Shown one piece after another: positions 11,411-22,705 of a stretch of DNA of 64,000 nt. The first letter of the stretch is position 1. Every line of letters begins with the position of its first letter. The notes under the pieces are model-generated. The model did no database searches. It was not told where the DNA came from and worked only from the letters and a program-made list of their open reading frames with translations. A program made the translations under genes and the position numbers. This DNA comes from Panicum virgatum (taxonomy: Eukaryota > Streptophyta > Magnoliopsida > Poales > Poaceae): positions 9,288,506-9,352,505 of the forward strand of contig NC_053137.1 in the NCBI RefSeq assembly GCF_016808335.1, in the 5' to 3' direction.

Positions 11411-12139
11411 CTTTTTGGTGAAGAGGTCAAGAGCATCTCTATTTTCTAGAACCTTTAGCTTGTATATGGTTCCTCGCTTTGACGAGCAATGCTTTGCAAC
11501 ATTTTCTTCCCGTGTAGTGATTACAATCCAGCTTCCGCTCTTCATGTTGTGGAAACTTTGTACTATCATGTCCCATTCGGCAATAGAAAACAAGTCATCT
11601 AGAACAATTAGACACTTGTTGCTTCTAAAAATTTTACCCAAATATTCAATCAATGCATCAACTTCTGTTACATTCTTCGTGCCTACCCCAAAGTCAATAG
11701 TGCCGTTCTTATTAGAGGATTGCGCATCTAGCTGAATAACTAAGCTCATAAGGACCTCCTTGAGAACAAATGGACGCATGATTGTGACGCAAGCACGCAA
11801 ATCAAATAAGCCACTTAGCTTTGGACTTTGGTAGACCTCTTTGACTAGAGTAGTTTTTCCAACACCTCCCATTCTCCACACTGAGATCACTGTAGGTTGA
11901 TGGTCTTTTTGCTGTGCAATTAGATTTATAGGATCAGACTCCTCTTTCTCTCGTCCCACAAGCTGAGATTCCTCCAAAGCACCTGTGATCGTCCCAATGC
12001 GAGTAAGGCTCTTTCCAACCATATTGCTACCGCCTACAAATTGACTTCCAAGAATCTCATCAGTTGGCATCGCATAGATGTTAGTACTGAGTCTGGCTTC
12101 ATTTGAGCTAGACCCTGGCTTCAATAATGTTTGAGAAAC
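11411..12139 (-). pseudogene. NLR-A exon 2, second NB-ARC, frame still open
   Basis: 243 codons between a TGCCTCAG acceptor and an AAAAAG|GTAC donor, matching exon 2 of NLR-B in boundaries and phase. It encodes the NB-ARC core: P-loop region VWRMGGVGKTTLVKEVY, Walker B CLIVLDDL, RNBS-B IVITTREEN and the LENRDALDLF end. Compared with the usual GMGGLGKTT, the first glycine of the P-loop is arginine. The exon has no stop or frameshift, in contrast to exons 1 and 3, so either it decayed less or the gene was broken recently. Confidence 0.85.
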
Positions 12140-12495
12140 CTGAGGCAAGCAAATAAAGATTTGACACATTGCTAGTCTTGTAATTTAGGTGATATTCCTA
12201 ACTCTTAATATATGTGAGAACCTCCATAAAATTGTTGTATCTACATATGATCTCATGCAAAAGATTCAATATATCAAAATTCTAAAAGTTCAATACCGAA
12301 GTAGAAAGAGAATTAGAACATGCACTTGACTAAATGAGACATATATTTTCTTGATTTACAGCAGAAAATCAAACTGTAAGGCATGGTAGTATTTAAATTT
12401 CATCTATAAGCAATTCTATGGGATGAAGTAATTGAGGGTATTTTCTTGGATAATTTGATATAACTAGACCTAGTTTATCATGCATTATTATGGAC
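12140..12495. other. NLR-A intron 1 remnant
   Basis: It aligns loosely with the start of NLR-B intron 1 (46534-46990), including the GGGATGAA-TAATT region. No gene is present. Confidence 0.5.
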
Positions 12496-13792
12496 AAAGT
12501 CAGTAGAAACAAGTAGCACCGGTTTAACCGATGACCCAGCACCGGTCAAACCGATGGTCATCGGATAAACCGACGCACATGCATCGGTGCATTGGACAGT
12601 GCACATGAAGACCAAGTGAAGAAATCCCAGTGACACAGGTTAAACCGACGGTGCATCAAACAAGCGTCGGTGCATTAACCGTAGCATTGTCCAGAGAGCA
12701 TGTCAGGGCACAAGGAACCAAGTCTTCAGCACCGGTTGAACCGACGGTGCACAGGAGCAAGGTGTCGGTGCAATGACGTCAGCACTGCAGGAAACCAAGG
12801 AGAAAGATTTTCAGCACCAGTTGAACCGATGGGCGTCGGTGCAGTGCACCGGTTTAACGGGTGACAGCCACATAAGCAGCAGCGCGTGCCAGAAGTCCAA
12901 CGGCTACTTCAGAGCTCAGAGTGACCAATTAAACTGACGGTCCAAGCACCGGTTTAACCGATGCCTATGTAGAAAAGTGGACAACGGCTACAAACGACTA
13001 GTTCGACTTGGTGGCCTATATATATGCCATCTCCCGGCCTTTGTGCAGTTGCTGGAGTCCAAGTGAAGTCCTAGACACAATGAAGAAGTTCTCCAAGCTA
13101 CCCAAGTGCTTAGTAATCACATCTTTAGTCCTTAGCACATCTTTGAGAGTGTTAGTACTAGGTTAGCTCTTAAGTGAGTGAGAGAGCAAGGTGTTGTTGC
13201 CTTGTGAGTGGTTCTAGAGTGAACCAACAAGTGTATCTCGGTGCGCCAGCCCCTTGGAGCATTGGTGGCTCGCTGGCACGTCAACGACCCTCCGGCTTGG
13301 TGTGGAGCGGCGTCGACAACTTTATGCGGGGGACGTGAAGACCCCCTTCCTTCGTGGGCAAGCTCCTTAGTGGAAAGCGGGATCAAGGTGACCGTGATTG
13401 TGTTCACGGAAGAGATTTGATTGCCGAAATCAATACTCTTCGTGAGTGCTTCAACAACGTGGATATAGGTGTGCCTTTGTGGCTAACCGAACCACAGGAT
13501 AAATCCTCATGTCAAGAGTTTGCTTCCTCTCATCCCCTCTTTATATTTTGGCATTTCATATTGCAACTCTTATGCCTTTACTTTCATAGAGTAGTATCTT
13601 GATAAGATTGACTATAGGTTGCTAAACTTTTTTTAGATAAGGGTTTCTCACTAGAAGAACCATAGTTGCACATCTAGATAGTTTGATTTAGTTTAAGTTT
13701 TGTGCAAACTAGTTGGACCCATAGGTTAAGAATTTTAATTGTCTAATTCACCTCCTCCCCCTCTTAGGCTAGAGCACCTGATAACTTTCATG
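12496..13792 (-). mobile_element. Unclassified element X1, left end truncated
   Basis: This is an inverted relative of the element at 14081-15600. Its right border reads CTCTTAGGCTAGAGCACCTGATAACTTTCA, the complement of the left border of the other copy. It shares the ACCGGTTNAACCGAYG repeats, a TATATATATGCC stretch and a GTGACCGTGATTGTGTTCACGGAAGAGA stretch. No coding capacity is recognised. It removed the end of NLR-A exon 1, including the splice donor. The superfamily is unknown to me. Confidence 0.6.
12520..12985. repeat. ACCGGTTNAACCGAYG motif cluster
   Basis: About eight copies or near-copies of an interrupted palindrome of the type CACCGGTTTAACCGATG, with variable spacing. The same motif is repeated in the inverted partner at 14905-15330. 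Confidence 0.8.
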
Positions 13793-14080
13793 ACACTACA
13801 CTTTCTTGGCCAGCACATAGGCTTGCAACTTCACCGTGCTTTGTGGCTAAGATGATTCGGCTTCCTTTCTTCTTGTTTGGAAAGTATTCCTTGATCGCCT
13901 CCCATTCCTCAATGGTGGACAGGTCATTAAGCACAATCAGATAGCTCGTCTTATTCACATGCTTATGCTTACTGAATGAATCAACCAAATCATCTTGCTT
14001 CATCACCCCCATCTTCATAAGAATCTGAGTTCCAATGTTCGTTTCTTCTTGCACCTTCCCGGCTTCTTCAAAAGAAGTTG
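13793..14080 (-). pseudogene. NLR-A exon 1 piece (first NB-ARC, Walker B region)
   Basis: It encodes the stretch with SYLIVLNDLSTIEEWE and GSRIILATKHGEVASLCA, nearly identical to residues about 249-335 of NLR-B, except for a two-residue insertion (HK) before VNK. Inverted copies of the same transposon family lie on both sides. Confidence 0.88.
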
Positions 14081-15600
14081 AAAGTGATCGGGTGCTCTAG
14101 CCTAAGAGGGGGAGGGGGTGAATTAGGCACTAATAAAAACTTAGACCTATGGCTCCAACTAGTTTGCACAAAACTTAAACTAAAACATGCTATCAATATG
14201 TGCAACTAGGTTGTTCTAGTGTAAAACCCCTATCCCAAAAGAGTTTAGCAACCTATAGCCTTTCCTATCAAGAAACTATTCTATGAAAGTAAAGGCATAC
14301 AAATTACTAGAAAGAAATGCGGAAGCTTAAAGAGCGGGATAGGAGATAGCAAACTCTTGACGCGGGTGTTTATCCCGTGGTTCGGTTAGCCACAAAGGCA
14401 CACCTACATCCACGTTGTTGTAGCACTCACTAAGAGTATTGCTACTCGGCCACCAAGTCTCTTCCGTGAACACAATCACGGTCACCTTGGCCCCGGGTTC
14501 CACTAAGGAGCTTCTCCACAAAGGATGGGGGTCTCCACGTCCCCCGCACAAAGGTGTCGTCGCCGCTCCACACCAAGTCGGAGGGTCGATGACGTTGCCG
14601 GCGAGCTCCACGCTCCAAGGTGCCGGCGCACCAAGCTCTTGTTTTGGTTCACTAATGAACCACAGCACAAAGGCTCTAAGCCTTGCAAACTCACTCACTA
14701 AGAGCTAATCCTTTACACAACACTCTCAAAGTGTGCTAAGGGCTAAGGATATGATCTTGATGCTTTTGTATGGCTTGGAGATGTTCTTGGGTGTGTGTGG
14801 GATGTCCAGCAACTCCAGCAATCTTCAAATGGCCGGGGTGAGGCGTATATATAGGCCACCAAGTCTTGTAGCCGTTGCTCCAACGGTTAGCTGAAAATCT
14901 GCGTACCACCGGAAGAACCGATGCCTCTTGGCAGGGTAGCGTCGGTTCATCCGGTCACTCATAACACGAAGTAGCCGTTGGACTCCTGACGACTGACGCA
15001 GAGACCACCGGTTGAACCGATGCTTTGCACCGATGCCTCACCGGTTCAACCGGTGCTGAAGGAATCTTCTCCTGGACGCTGACGTCATTACACCGGTGGT
15101 ATGCACCGATGCCCCATCGGTTGAACCGGTGCTGAAGACACTTCTCCTGGGCACTGACATCGCCTCTGGTACAAAGGACGGCCAATGCACCGATGCCCCA
15201 TTTTGACCCGTCGGTTCAACCGGTGCCTGTAGGCTGACTTGGCTTCGATTTCCTCCTGCACCAAACATCGTAGCGTCGGTTCTTCCGACAAGCGTCGGAT
15301 GCACCGGTGCCCCTGGCGTCGGTTCTTCCGGTGCTCCTGATCCGAAGAGCTTTCAGGGCGCTGCCCTGAGACCCGCGAGGGGCGGCTCCCCCTCGACCCC
15401 CGTCCGCTAACCGGGTAGCGGAACCCCCGTAGGGGCTGCCCTTCGGGCCTTGCTACGCCTATTTTCTCTTTCTCTTTGTCATCACTTGAACCTAAAAGCC
15501 TGAGAATGATCATCTTAACAATCATATTAGTCCAAGTGTTGTGTTGTCATTCGATCACCAAAATCACTCGAAATGGCATAAATGGTGCCATGTTCGTTAC
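14081..15600 (+). mobile_element. Unclassified element X2 with 7-bp target duplication
   Basis: It is inserted precisely in NLR-A exon 1. AGAAGTT occurs at 14074-14080 and again at 15601-15607, while the intact paralogue has a single copy in that place. The element begins GAAAGTGATCGGGTGCTCTAGCC and ends ATGGTGCCATGTTCGTTAC, with no long inverted termini. It holds a TATATATAGG stretch, a ring of ACCGGTT motifs and a GC-rich part. Small frames are present but none is recognisable. The family is not known to me; it is related in inverse orientation to 12496-13792. Confidence 0.72.
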
Positions 15601-15871
15601 AGAAGTTCGGTAGAATTGACTCATAATGCATTGGAGGAACTCGAGGGGACGGAAAGGATGCACAATCCTGATCCAAGCGTAGAGATCAAACTTCTTGCTT
15701 CTCTTCAGATTATCGTACTCTCGTTTGACGACAACAGTCTGACCAAGAAGACCATTTGTTCCCCACACAGCGATCACTGTAAGATCCTCGTTGCCCTCGT
15801 TGAACAGTTGGGAAAGATCCACTTTTGCTTTGTCCTTCTGCCTCCTTGCTTCCTCAATGCCAAACATTGTT
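15601..15871 (-). pseudogene. NLR-A exon 1 piece (first NB-ARC, P-loop region)
   Basis: It encodes MFGIEEARRQKDKAKVDL, then VIAVWGTNGLLGQTVVVK, then the AWIRIVHPF block. The degenerate GTNGLLGQT Walker A shows the loss of the P-loop lysine predates the duplication that made NLR-A and NLR-B. Confidence 0.88.
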
Positions 15872-16801
15872 CCACAGGTATATTTACGATGAGTCCGTTA
15901 ATTTATCCCGTATAGTAAGAGAATTAATTAATGCAAAATAGATTCCTTTCTTTTCGATGGAAGTACAATAGCAGTTGTTGTTTCCTTAGCTATTTCAACC
16001 TTTGATGCTATATTTTGTCCTTTACAGGGTTCTGCATCGCAGCGTGCCGGCGATGGATCTCTAGCTCCAAATGAAGAAGGAAGCGGCGAACAATCCAACA
16101 ATCTAGAGGATGGCAGCGATGTGTGACCGAGTCGTACACTTTTGCTTCTTTATGTGATGTCTCTGATACTCTACTTCTTCTTCAAACTATACTTGTGGTA
16201 TACTTGTGCTTGAATTCCGATCGAGAATATGCATGTATGCATGACGGTTTGATTCACAATGTTTATGCATGTGAATTTCTGTGATTTGTAACAATGTATG
16301 CATGTATGGATGTATGGATTCCTGTAATATTTCATGTGTATTCTGTAATTCACAACATTTATGTTGATTCATGCGAATTCATGTGATATTTGATGAGTAT
16401 GTGCTTTCTCCAACCCTGGTTGTTTGAAAGGGAGCTCCCAGTATTCACGTCGGCCACCCTAGCCGACGTGAACACTGGGAGGCCTGCCACATTTCATGCG
16501 TGCAATATTCTCATCGGCTTCTTCAAGGGCCGACGTGATTACTTTGCGTTGCCACATCACCCCGCCATGTCACCGGGCCTGCCACGTCAACTATTCACGT
16601 CTATATTGCCGTCGGTTGAAAGGTGGCCGACGTGAATATTTTAATTACGTCGGTGGCCGACGTGAACAATTCTTATTTACGTCTACATTTTCTCGTCGGT
16701 TTATTTATGTCGGCATGCCGACATGAAACTCTATTTTCGTCGGCCTTTGCCTTATTGACGTTGGCTTCTGGCCGACGGTGAATTACGCGATTCTTGTAGT
16801 G
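15872..16801 (-). mobile_element. CACTA 3'-end fragment
   Basis: The right border is TTCTTGTAGTG, the complement of the CACTACAAGAA terminus of CACTA (En/Spm) elements. GTCGGCCGACGTGAA-type repeats in both orientations fill 16440-16790, as expected of CACTA subterminal repeats. At about 16027 a TTTACAG acceptor precedes a short open stretch ending in TGA near 16127, possibly the last exon of an element gene. The left terminus is absent. The fragment replaces some 40 bases of NLR-A exon 1 between the CC domain and the first P-loop. Confidence 0.7.
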
Positions 16802-17210
16802 CAGTTGCAGGCTTGGGGCCAGCAGTGCCCTTGATGAGACGGTACCGTATGTTCCTCTGGCTGACATCCTCAACCTTTGCCCTGAGTTCCTTCATCCGTG
16901 TGGCCACTTTGTGACGATCAACCAGCGTCCGGAGGAAGCACCACCTAGATGGCTTCCCAAGTCGAACGGCTAGATCTTGGAGGCAGTCTTCGACATCGTA
17001 GGACACGTCGCGGACCTGCTTGACCCAGGTCTTGACAACCTTGTGCTCGTCTCGCTCCTCATGCGCTGCCATCACGAAAGCGAGCATCATCTCGAGCTCA
17101 TCCTTGATGAAAGCCTGATCACGCTGGACGCCCAGCTGCAGAGCCACCTCCTGCGCGATGGTGGACTTGGCGTAGCTGAGCGCTCCATTCAGCACGGACT
17201 TGCAAACGCA
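16802..17210 (-). pseudogene. NLR-A exon 1 piece (Rx-type CC domain)
   Basis: Open frame matching residues about 10-142 of NLR-B: LSYAKSTIAQEVALQLG, the VEDCLQDL (EDVID-type) motif, and RNIRYRLIKGT. The first nine codons including ATG are replaced by unrelated sequence. Confidence 0.88.
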
Positions 17211-17934
17211 CTGGGGTCTGTGAATAGTGTAATAGATCGGCTGAGTTGAGGAAGAAGAGCAATGCATAAATATGGAACAGTTAATAATCGAAATGATTAC
17301 GTTCGAAGAAAAAAGACTAAAAAAGAAATGAAACCTACATTATTACTTCAAAAAGAAAAAGAAATGAAACCTACAAGCTTACCGTTTTCACGGCTCCCCG
17401 TTGCAGTTTACAGTTTTGTGAGGAAGAAGATGAAAAAATGTGGCAGCAGATAGAGCAGTCCGGATGAGAGAACAGAGCTACTACTGGGCACTGGTCGATC
17501 GGGAAGAAGATATGCAAGAACGCAGGCCGGGGAACTGCGGAGGAAGCTGAAGTAGGGAGCGCCGGTGGATGCAGGACGCAGGTGGGCAGGTCTAGGAGGA
17601 TCCAGCTATGCTAGCTTGCGTCAGAGCAGTTTGTCTTTGTTTTCTCTCCAGAACAGTGTGTTGACCTATATAGTTAAAGCATTTTTTCTAAGAATTGAGA
17701 AGGGCATGCAACCTCGTCTTGAGAAAACTAATGCCACAAGAAATGGAGCGGGTCCATTGGGAGGTTGAACCAATCAGCTGGAGGAGCACGACGAGAGATT
17801 CCGTCTCCACGCACCTTTACCTGTGCCTGCCGCAACCTCGCGGGCTCCCCAGGGACAGGGACAATATATATGTATGTATATATCAGTCTGCAGTATAGGA
17901 ACTGCCTGGCCCAGTGTGAGGATAGATAGATTTG
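17211..17934. other. Upstream of NLR-A, no gene
   Basis: Mostly low-complexity A-rich and moderately GC-rich sequence without similarity to the region upstream of NLR-B. The original promoter appears lost. Confidence 0.4.
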
Positions 17935-18262
17935 GTTAGATCTTAAATTTTTTTGACAAAAATTATCACATCAAATATTTGGACACAACATAAAGCATTA
18001 AATGTGGATAAAAGAAAAAAATCAATTGCACAGTTCGCGTGTAAATTGCGAGACGAATCTTTTGAGACTAATTGCACTATGATTTGACAATGTGGTGCTA
18101 CAGTAAATATTTGTTAATGATGAATTAATTAGGCTTAATGAATTCGTCACGTAGATTACAGACGGAATCGGTAATTTATTTTATTATTAATTTACGTTTA
18201 ATATTTTAAATGTGTATCCGTATATTTTAAAAATTTTGCGCTAAAAGAACTAAACACACCCC
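17935..18262. mobile_element. MITE (common grass family)
   Basis: It contains the block GCGAGACGAATCTTTTGAG, GTGCTACAGTAAATATTTG and TTAATGATGAATTAATTAGG shared with copies at 23935-24262 and, more distantly, 24408-24670. It is non-coding. Its ends flank AACTAAACACACC, typical of this family in grass intergenic DNA. Confidence 0.65.
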
Positions 18263-18690
18263 ACTGGAGGAGGAGAGTCAGAGAGATTCCGTCACCACGC
18301 ACCTTTGCATGTGCCTGACGAAAACCTCGCTGGCTCCCAGCTTCCAAGGTCCCACCTACCGTGCATGAGACGATGGTGAGAGCTGAGTAGATCTGAAAAC
18401 AAAGGAAACTAATCCAAAACAGACCGAGGAAGCCAACTAGTAGGTCAAAATCAAATACATATTAGGTACATCCGCAGTATAGGAAAATCGGACTATAATA
18501 GTTCCTAGCCCTCTGAATTCATGGAGAACCAGACCATTAATTTTGTGTTGGAGCTGCTAGCACCTGGACGTGCATCCAGGACGCTAGCGTCAAACAGTAC
18601 CACCAGAATAAAAAAAAATTCCCGCTGAACCATTGGCTGATGTTGTATGCAACATGGCTGATTGCATCATGAGAAATCAAGAGATGAAAC
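18263..18690. other. Intergenic, no gene
   Basis: No recognisable coding or structured feature. Confidence 0.35.
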
Positions 18691-20880
18691 ATCAAAAGTG
18701 AAGCGCCCCGACCCGAAGATCAAGGCTAAACCATGTATTAATTACCGAATAAGGTCTCCGGCATAATACATGTTACATCAAGTGGAGTCCAGAGTCATAC
18801 AGAGCTTTATTTAATACGTACATGAGGAGTAAAATGACAACACAAAGCTACACAGAACAACCATAGGATAACAACTAGCATAGCGACATGCAGGACTAGC
18901 TCTTCATCCATCACGGCTCCACTCGATCAGCTTGGGTGCGGACACGATCTACTCGTAGTCTTCTAGCACAAAGTCAGGATCCTCTGGAGAAAAATTAACA
19001 GGGGTGAGTACAAAAGTACTCAGCAAGCTCCACCTCACCCTACGGGAGGGGAAATGACATGCACGACGCACATTGAGCACAATGCATTAGCAATGCAACT
19101 AATGGTATGCAACCCCTTCCCAACACAACCCACAATAGGTAGCTCACTAGTTGTCAGGACCACACCGTAGCCTGTCCATACCGTGGACACGGACCATTCG
19201 AATGAATTATACACTCTGCAGAGGTTGTACGCTTTACTCACACGCACTTCACCGTCCAGAGACGGCTCCGTCATAGCCGACACCCAGCCGTGGCTCAACC
19301 CCGACTAGCCGCCCCCAAACCCTCGGGTCTGGACCAATCCAGGTCTCACCCCAAAACATATCCACCTCAGACGACTACCAGGTTAGCCAGTGGGATTAGG
19401 CTAAGGTTTGCCCATACAAACTCATGTGGTCGTACTGAAAGTAAGCTAGGTGAGATGTCAAAACAACTCGGTCCTTATGGTTCACCAGGGCAGCAACCAT
19501 CCCTCAACATGTCAACTCGAGCCTACCACCACGGTAGCACTCACCTGCCAGTTTACCACCACGGTAGCGCCGGCTCCAGCATACTGAGCTGCCTTGGTCT
19601 CAGCCAGATCCCTTCGTATCCTATTCTCAGCTCTGGATATGCATGACTACTCAGATGCATGCATGAGCACACTCAATCACTCAAGTACTGGTATATGTAA
19701 TCAATCCTAGACACAGGCTACAGCTAAACGTCCTCACATGGATGTAACAGCTCACATAGAGGTCGATGAAACTTGCCTTCGCTTACGTACGCGTCGGCGG
19801 CGGCGGCTTCCTGCTCGTGGTACGGGTCTTCTGGCTCCTTGGCAGGATCCTCCTCGGTCACTCCGTGATCTACGGGCGAAAACGGCACAACCGGCAAACA
19901 ACACAAGCAAGCAATAAAATAAGCTCAAATGGAGATGAAAAGAGTTACGTGAAAAGGAGTTGATATGAAGGAGATATTAAGTTTACAGTATTGGTTGGTG
20001 GAATGATTTGGATTAAGTGCTCACGGCTTGGTAGGTGCTTTGGACCTTTGTTAGCGGAGTTAATGGTCGGGGGAGCTGCCTGCCATCTCACCTTGGCGCG
20101 GAACAGCTCGAGGAAGAGGGCCAACTGTTGGAGCTTCATCTCGTGAGTGAGCTGGGCTCGGGAGGAATGATTCAGCTAGCGGAGCGAAGTGGCTCGGTGT
20201 GCTTGGGCGGGTGACGAGGCTCGTCACGGCCTTGCTCCTTTTATAGGCGAGGAGAGCAGCATCGGCGTCGCGCAGGGACGGCGACGGCGTGGGCTGTGGC
20301 AGCTCGTCGTCAACGCAAATAGTGGCAGCACTGAAGGCGCGAGCGCCGAGGCGGCAAAGCCGGCGAGGGCGCTGCAGCGGCGTGGGCGAGGTGGGGACGT
20401 GGGGGTGGGCGGCACGGCGTGGTGCCGGCGGCAGTGCGCGGTCCCGTCGTGGGGCCGGCGTGTCGTGCGTGCGCGAGCGAGAGCGAGCGCGGGTGAGGAC
20501 GGCAGGGAGGGGGCGTCGGCTTCTTTTATAGAATAGGTGAGGCGGTTCGCGCGGCGGAGAAAATATCTCGGCCGGCACTGTGCGCGACGACCCCGATTTA
20601 TGGCGAGGTGGGTGCTGCCATGACGGATCATTTCAAGGTCATTGTTGTGGGTACTCTGTGGCTTCCAGGGGATGATGAAGTTGTGGCAAAGGAGGTAGGT
20701 GCTGTCATGATTGTCTGGGAATTATAATTATGGCATGGTACGGTGACTCGAGAGGCTTTTATGGAGACGATATGATTTTTGTCGTAGGTGCAAGCATGCG
20801 TATGCTGGTTACTGGAGGGAACGAATGTACTAACGAAAGGCAAGATTATAAAATAGTTTGCATAGTAATTATGTAATACC
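18691..20880. repeat. Repeat-like block, class unknown
   Basis: It begins near GCGCCCCGACCCGAAGATC and carries a GAGTACAAAAGTACTC palindrome at about 19008-19023. Both are strings I associate with dispersed grass repeats, but I cannot assign a class. The 20190-20560 part is strongly GC-rich, with open frames on both strands that lack domains. Two ACCACCACGGTAGC units lie at about 19525-19570. No gene is called. Confidence 0.35.
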
Positions 20881-20945
20881 TCATATGATGTTAGTATTAT
20901 TTTACGTTACTAGTTTAATTGCAACATAAGTTTTATTTTGGAAAT

Positions 20946-21625
20946 TGAGGTGGCCCTACTAAGTTGAGGATCTACACCAACTCAATTCAGAGTCGGTCAG
21001 CTTCTAGTTACTTAGTGTACCGGGTCCTTTTGACGGCAGAGCCGCCTTTTGCTTCCGGGAGGCAGAGCCTACCAACAGATGAAGCTGGCTTCCGGGTGGC
21101 AGAGCCATCCTTCGATGAAGCCCATACCCTTTTGTGATCCCGGGTGGCGGAGCCAACCTTCGATGGATCACAACTTATACACTAAGTACTAAGTTTAACC
21201 GAAACACTTATAAAGACACTTACCTTATTGGAGCAACAAAGTTACGAAGAAACACACCTTGTGGTGACTAACCTAGCACACTCTACCTATGCTCACTTCT
21301 ACCATGCCCTTGAATGTGTGTGGGATGGAGTGGAGTAGTATGGCATGGTAAGGGGTGACACCCTCCTTATATAGGCACCCATACCCCCTTGGATGAGTGA
21401 CACATGTCACATTCTAGGAGGTTTCCTATAAATATCTAAGTTCCCTACAAATATCTATTTCTAGAAAATTCTAAATTTTACCATGACAAGAAAATATCCA
21501 AGCTTCATGTCTTCTTATGAGTCTTGTGGAACATTCTAGAATCTTGTCATGGTGAACAAAATTATACCATAGTTTATCCTTATTTTTATAGAACCTTCTA
21601 GAAGTTTGCATTATATATTTCAACA
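20946..21625 (-). mobile_element. Copia-type 3' LTR remnant
   Basis: Read on the minus strand, a polypurine tract (GATTAAGGGGGAG, 21626-21638) is followed directly by TGTTGAAATATA, the typical start of a Copia 3' LTR. The LTR has a TATATAAGG promoter-like string (complement at about 21366-21375). A set of three imperfect GGGTGGCAGAGCC units of about 50 bp lies at 21040-21165. The outer end is placed at a TG near 20946 and is approximate. Only a short internal piece remains, to about 21700, with no pol. Confidence 0.6.
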
Positions 21626-21699
21626 CTCCCCCTTAATCGTGATGAAAACTGGGATGTTACAAAAAGTAAACTGTTGCAACAGTGAAATATCTCAGAAAA

Positions 21700-22100
21700 T
21701 CAATCATGTGATATGGTACAAATGCATTCGTCTGCAACACCCAGCACATCTATAGCACTTGTAACATCCAAAAATCTATACTGCAACAATATAAGGTACT
21801 CATTGCAATATCCCAAAATCTCTACTTCAATATTATAAGATGCCTATTGCAAATATGCCCATCCGGTGCTCCCCTACCACAACCTTCGCTCCTCTGCAAC
21901 CTCCTGAAGCTGTCCGCCCTGGCTGCCGCCCAGAGCTCTCTGGCGCCCGGCACAGCTCACCCCTGGCAACTTTCATCAGAAGCTGAGCTTATCTACACAT
22001 ACATGTCTAGGAAAAAATATTAAAGGAGACTTATGGTGTTAATGTACCTTAATTGAGTTGTAGATATATATGAAGATGGAGAGAAAAAAATATACGAAAA
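21700..22100. other. Intergenic, no gene
   Basis: It is partly rich in TGCAAC strings. No gene is recognised. Confidence 0.35.
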
Positions 22101-22705
22101 TATCCATTTGCAACTCCATTAGATAAAATGGCATCAAATCATGTCCGCCAACGACTCTGTGTAAGCACCATACCAGCAAAGGGTACCAGTACAACTCGTA
22201 ATAATACATGCCACTGCCTCTGAGTCTTTAGTTTGAGGAAAATTACTGGACTAAACATGTCGTTTCACTTAGTTACATCTGGCAATACTGTAGTACGAAG
22301 CATGCATGCATGCCAGTTATTCTGATTCATACACAACATAACACAAAGGAAAAAAACTTGCATCGGGACGGGCCAACGGCGGAGTGCCCCAATCGATCAG
22401 CATGCCGGCACCATCAGATCGACACACAGGCGACAGGATGTAGAAATGGAAATGAACACACACACAAACCCGAAACAAACGTTGCAACGTCGTTCAGACA
22501 CACAGAATGGAAAAGAGCACAGAGAACAAGCAAAGTGAAGGAAACCTACGGAGCTCACCTCCTCAGTACTCCGAACTGCAAAGCCGGTTTATTTGGATTC
22601 GTGGTAAGCTGGCCCCGCACGTCTTCCAACCACTCTGACCTGTACAGATAGAGCTCATCAATCATGACTTCCTTGAGGCTGCGGAGAGATGATAGCCCAA
22701 GAAAA
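22100..22705 (-). pseudogene. NLR-C: last codons and 3' flank of a third NLR copy
   Basis: Minus-strand codons from about 22700 to a TGA at 22555-22557 encode LSSLRSLKEVMI, a WLEDVRGQL-like stretch and NKPALQFG before the stop, matching the C-terminus of NLR-B (39693-39830). The flank 22100-22554 also matches the NLR-B and NLR-A 3' flanks, including the CCAGTTATTCTGATTCATAC string. Homology stops abruptly at an A-run at about 22700, so the rest of the gene was never copied or has been deleted. Confidence 0.85.

Larger units (their letters stand above)
7330..17210 (-). pseudogene. NLR-A: broken CC-NB-ARC-NB-ARC-LRR gene
   Basis: This is a minus-strand paralogue of the intact NLR at 39693-51660, recognisable piece by piece: CC domain and first NB-ARC (16802-17210, 15601-15871, 13793-14080), second NB-ARC (11411-12139), and the end of NB-ARC plus LRR (8387-9348, 7736-8020, 7330-7550). 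The start codon is gone: homology stops near 17210 and unrelated sequence replaces the ATG region. The end of exon 1 with its splice donor is also missing. Transposon insertions or replacements interrupt exon 1 three times and exon 3 twice, and exon 3 carries frameshifts. It cannot encode a full receptor, although exon 2 remains open. Confidence 0.9.

Noticed and set aside
11342..12169. NLR-A exon 2 as a stand-alone NB-ARC gene
   Set aside because: Its borders are splice sites matching NLR-B exon 2. The apparent ATG lies in the intron just before the acceptor.
20060..20640. 172-codon minus frame with Pro/Arg-rich product
   Set aside because: Composition-driven, with an equally long plus frame. 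No domain, in a repeat-like block.
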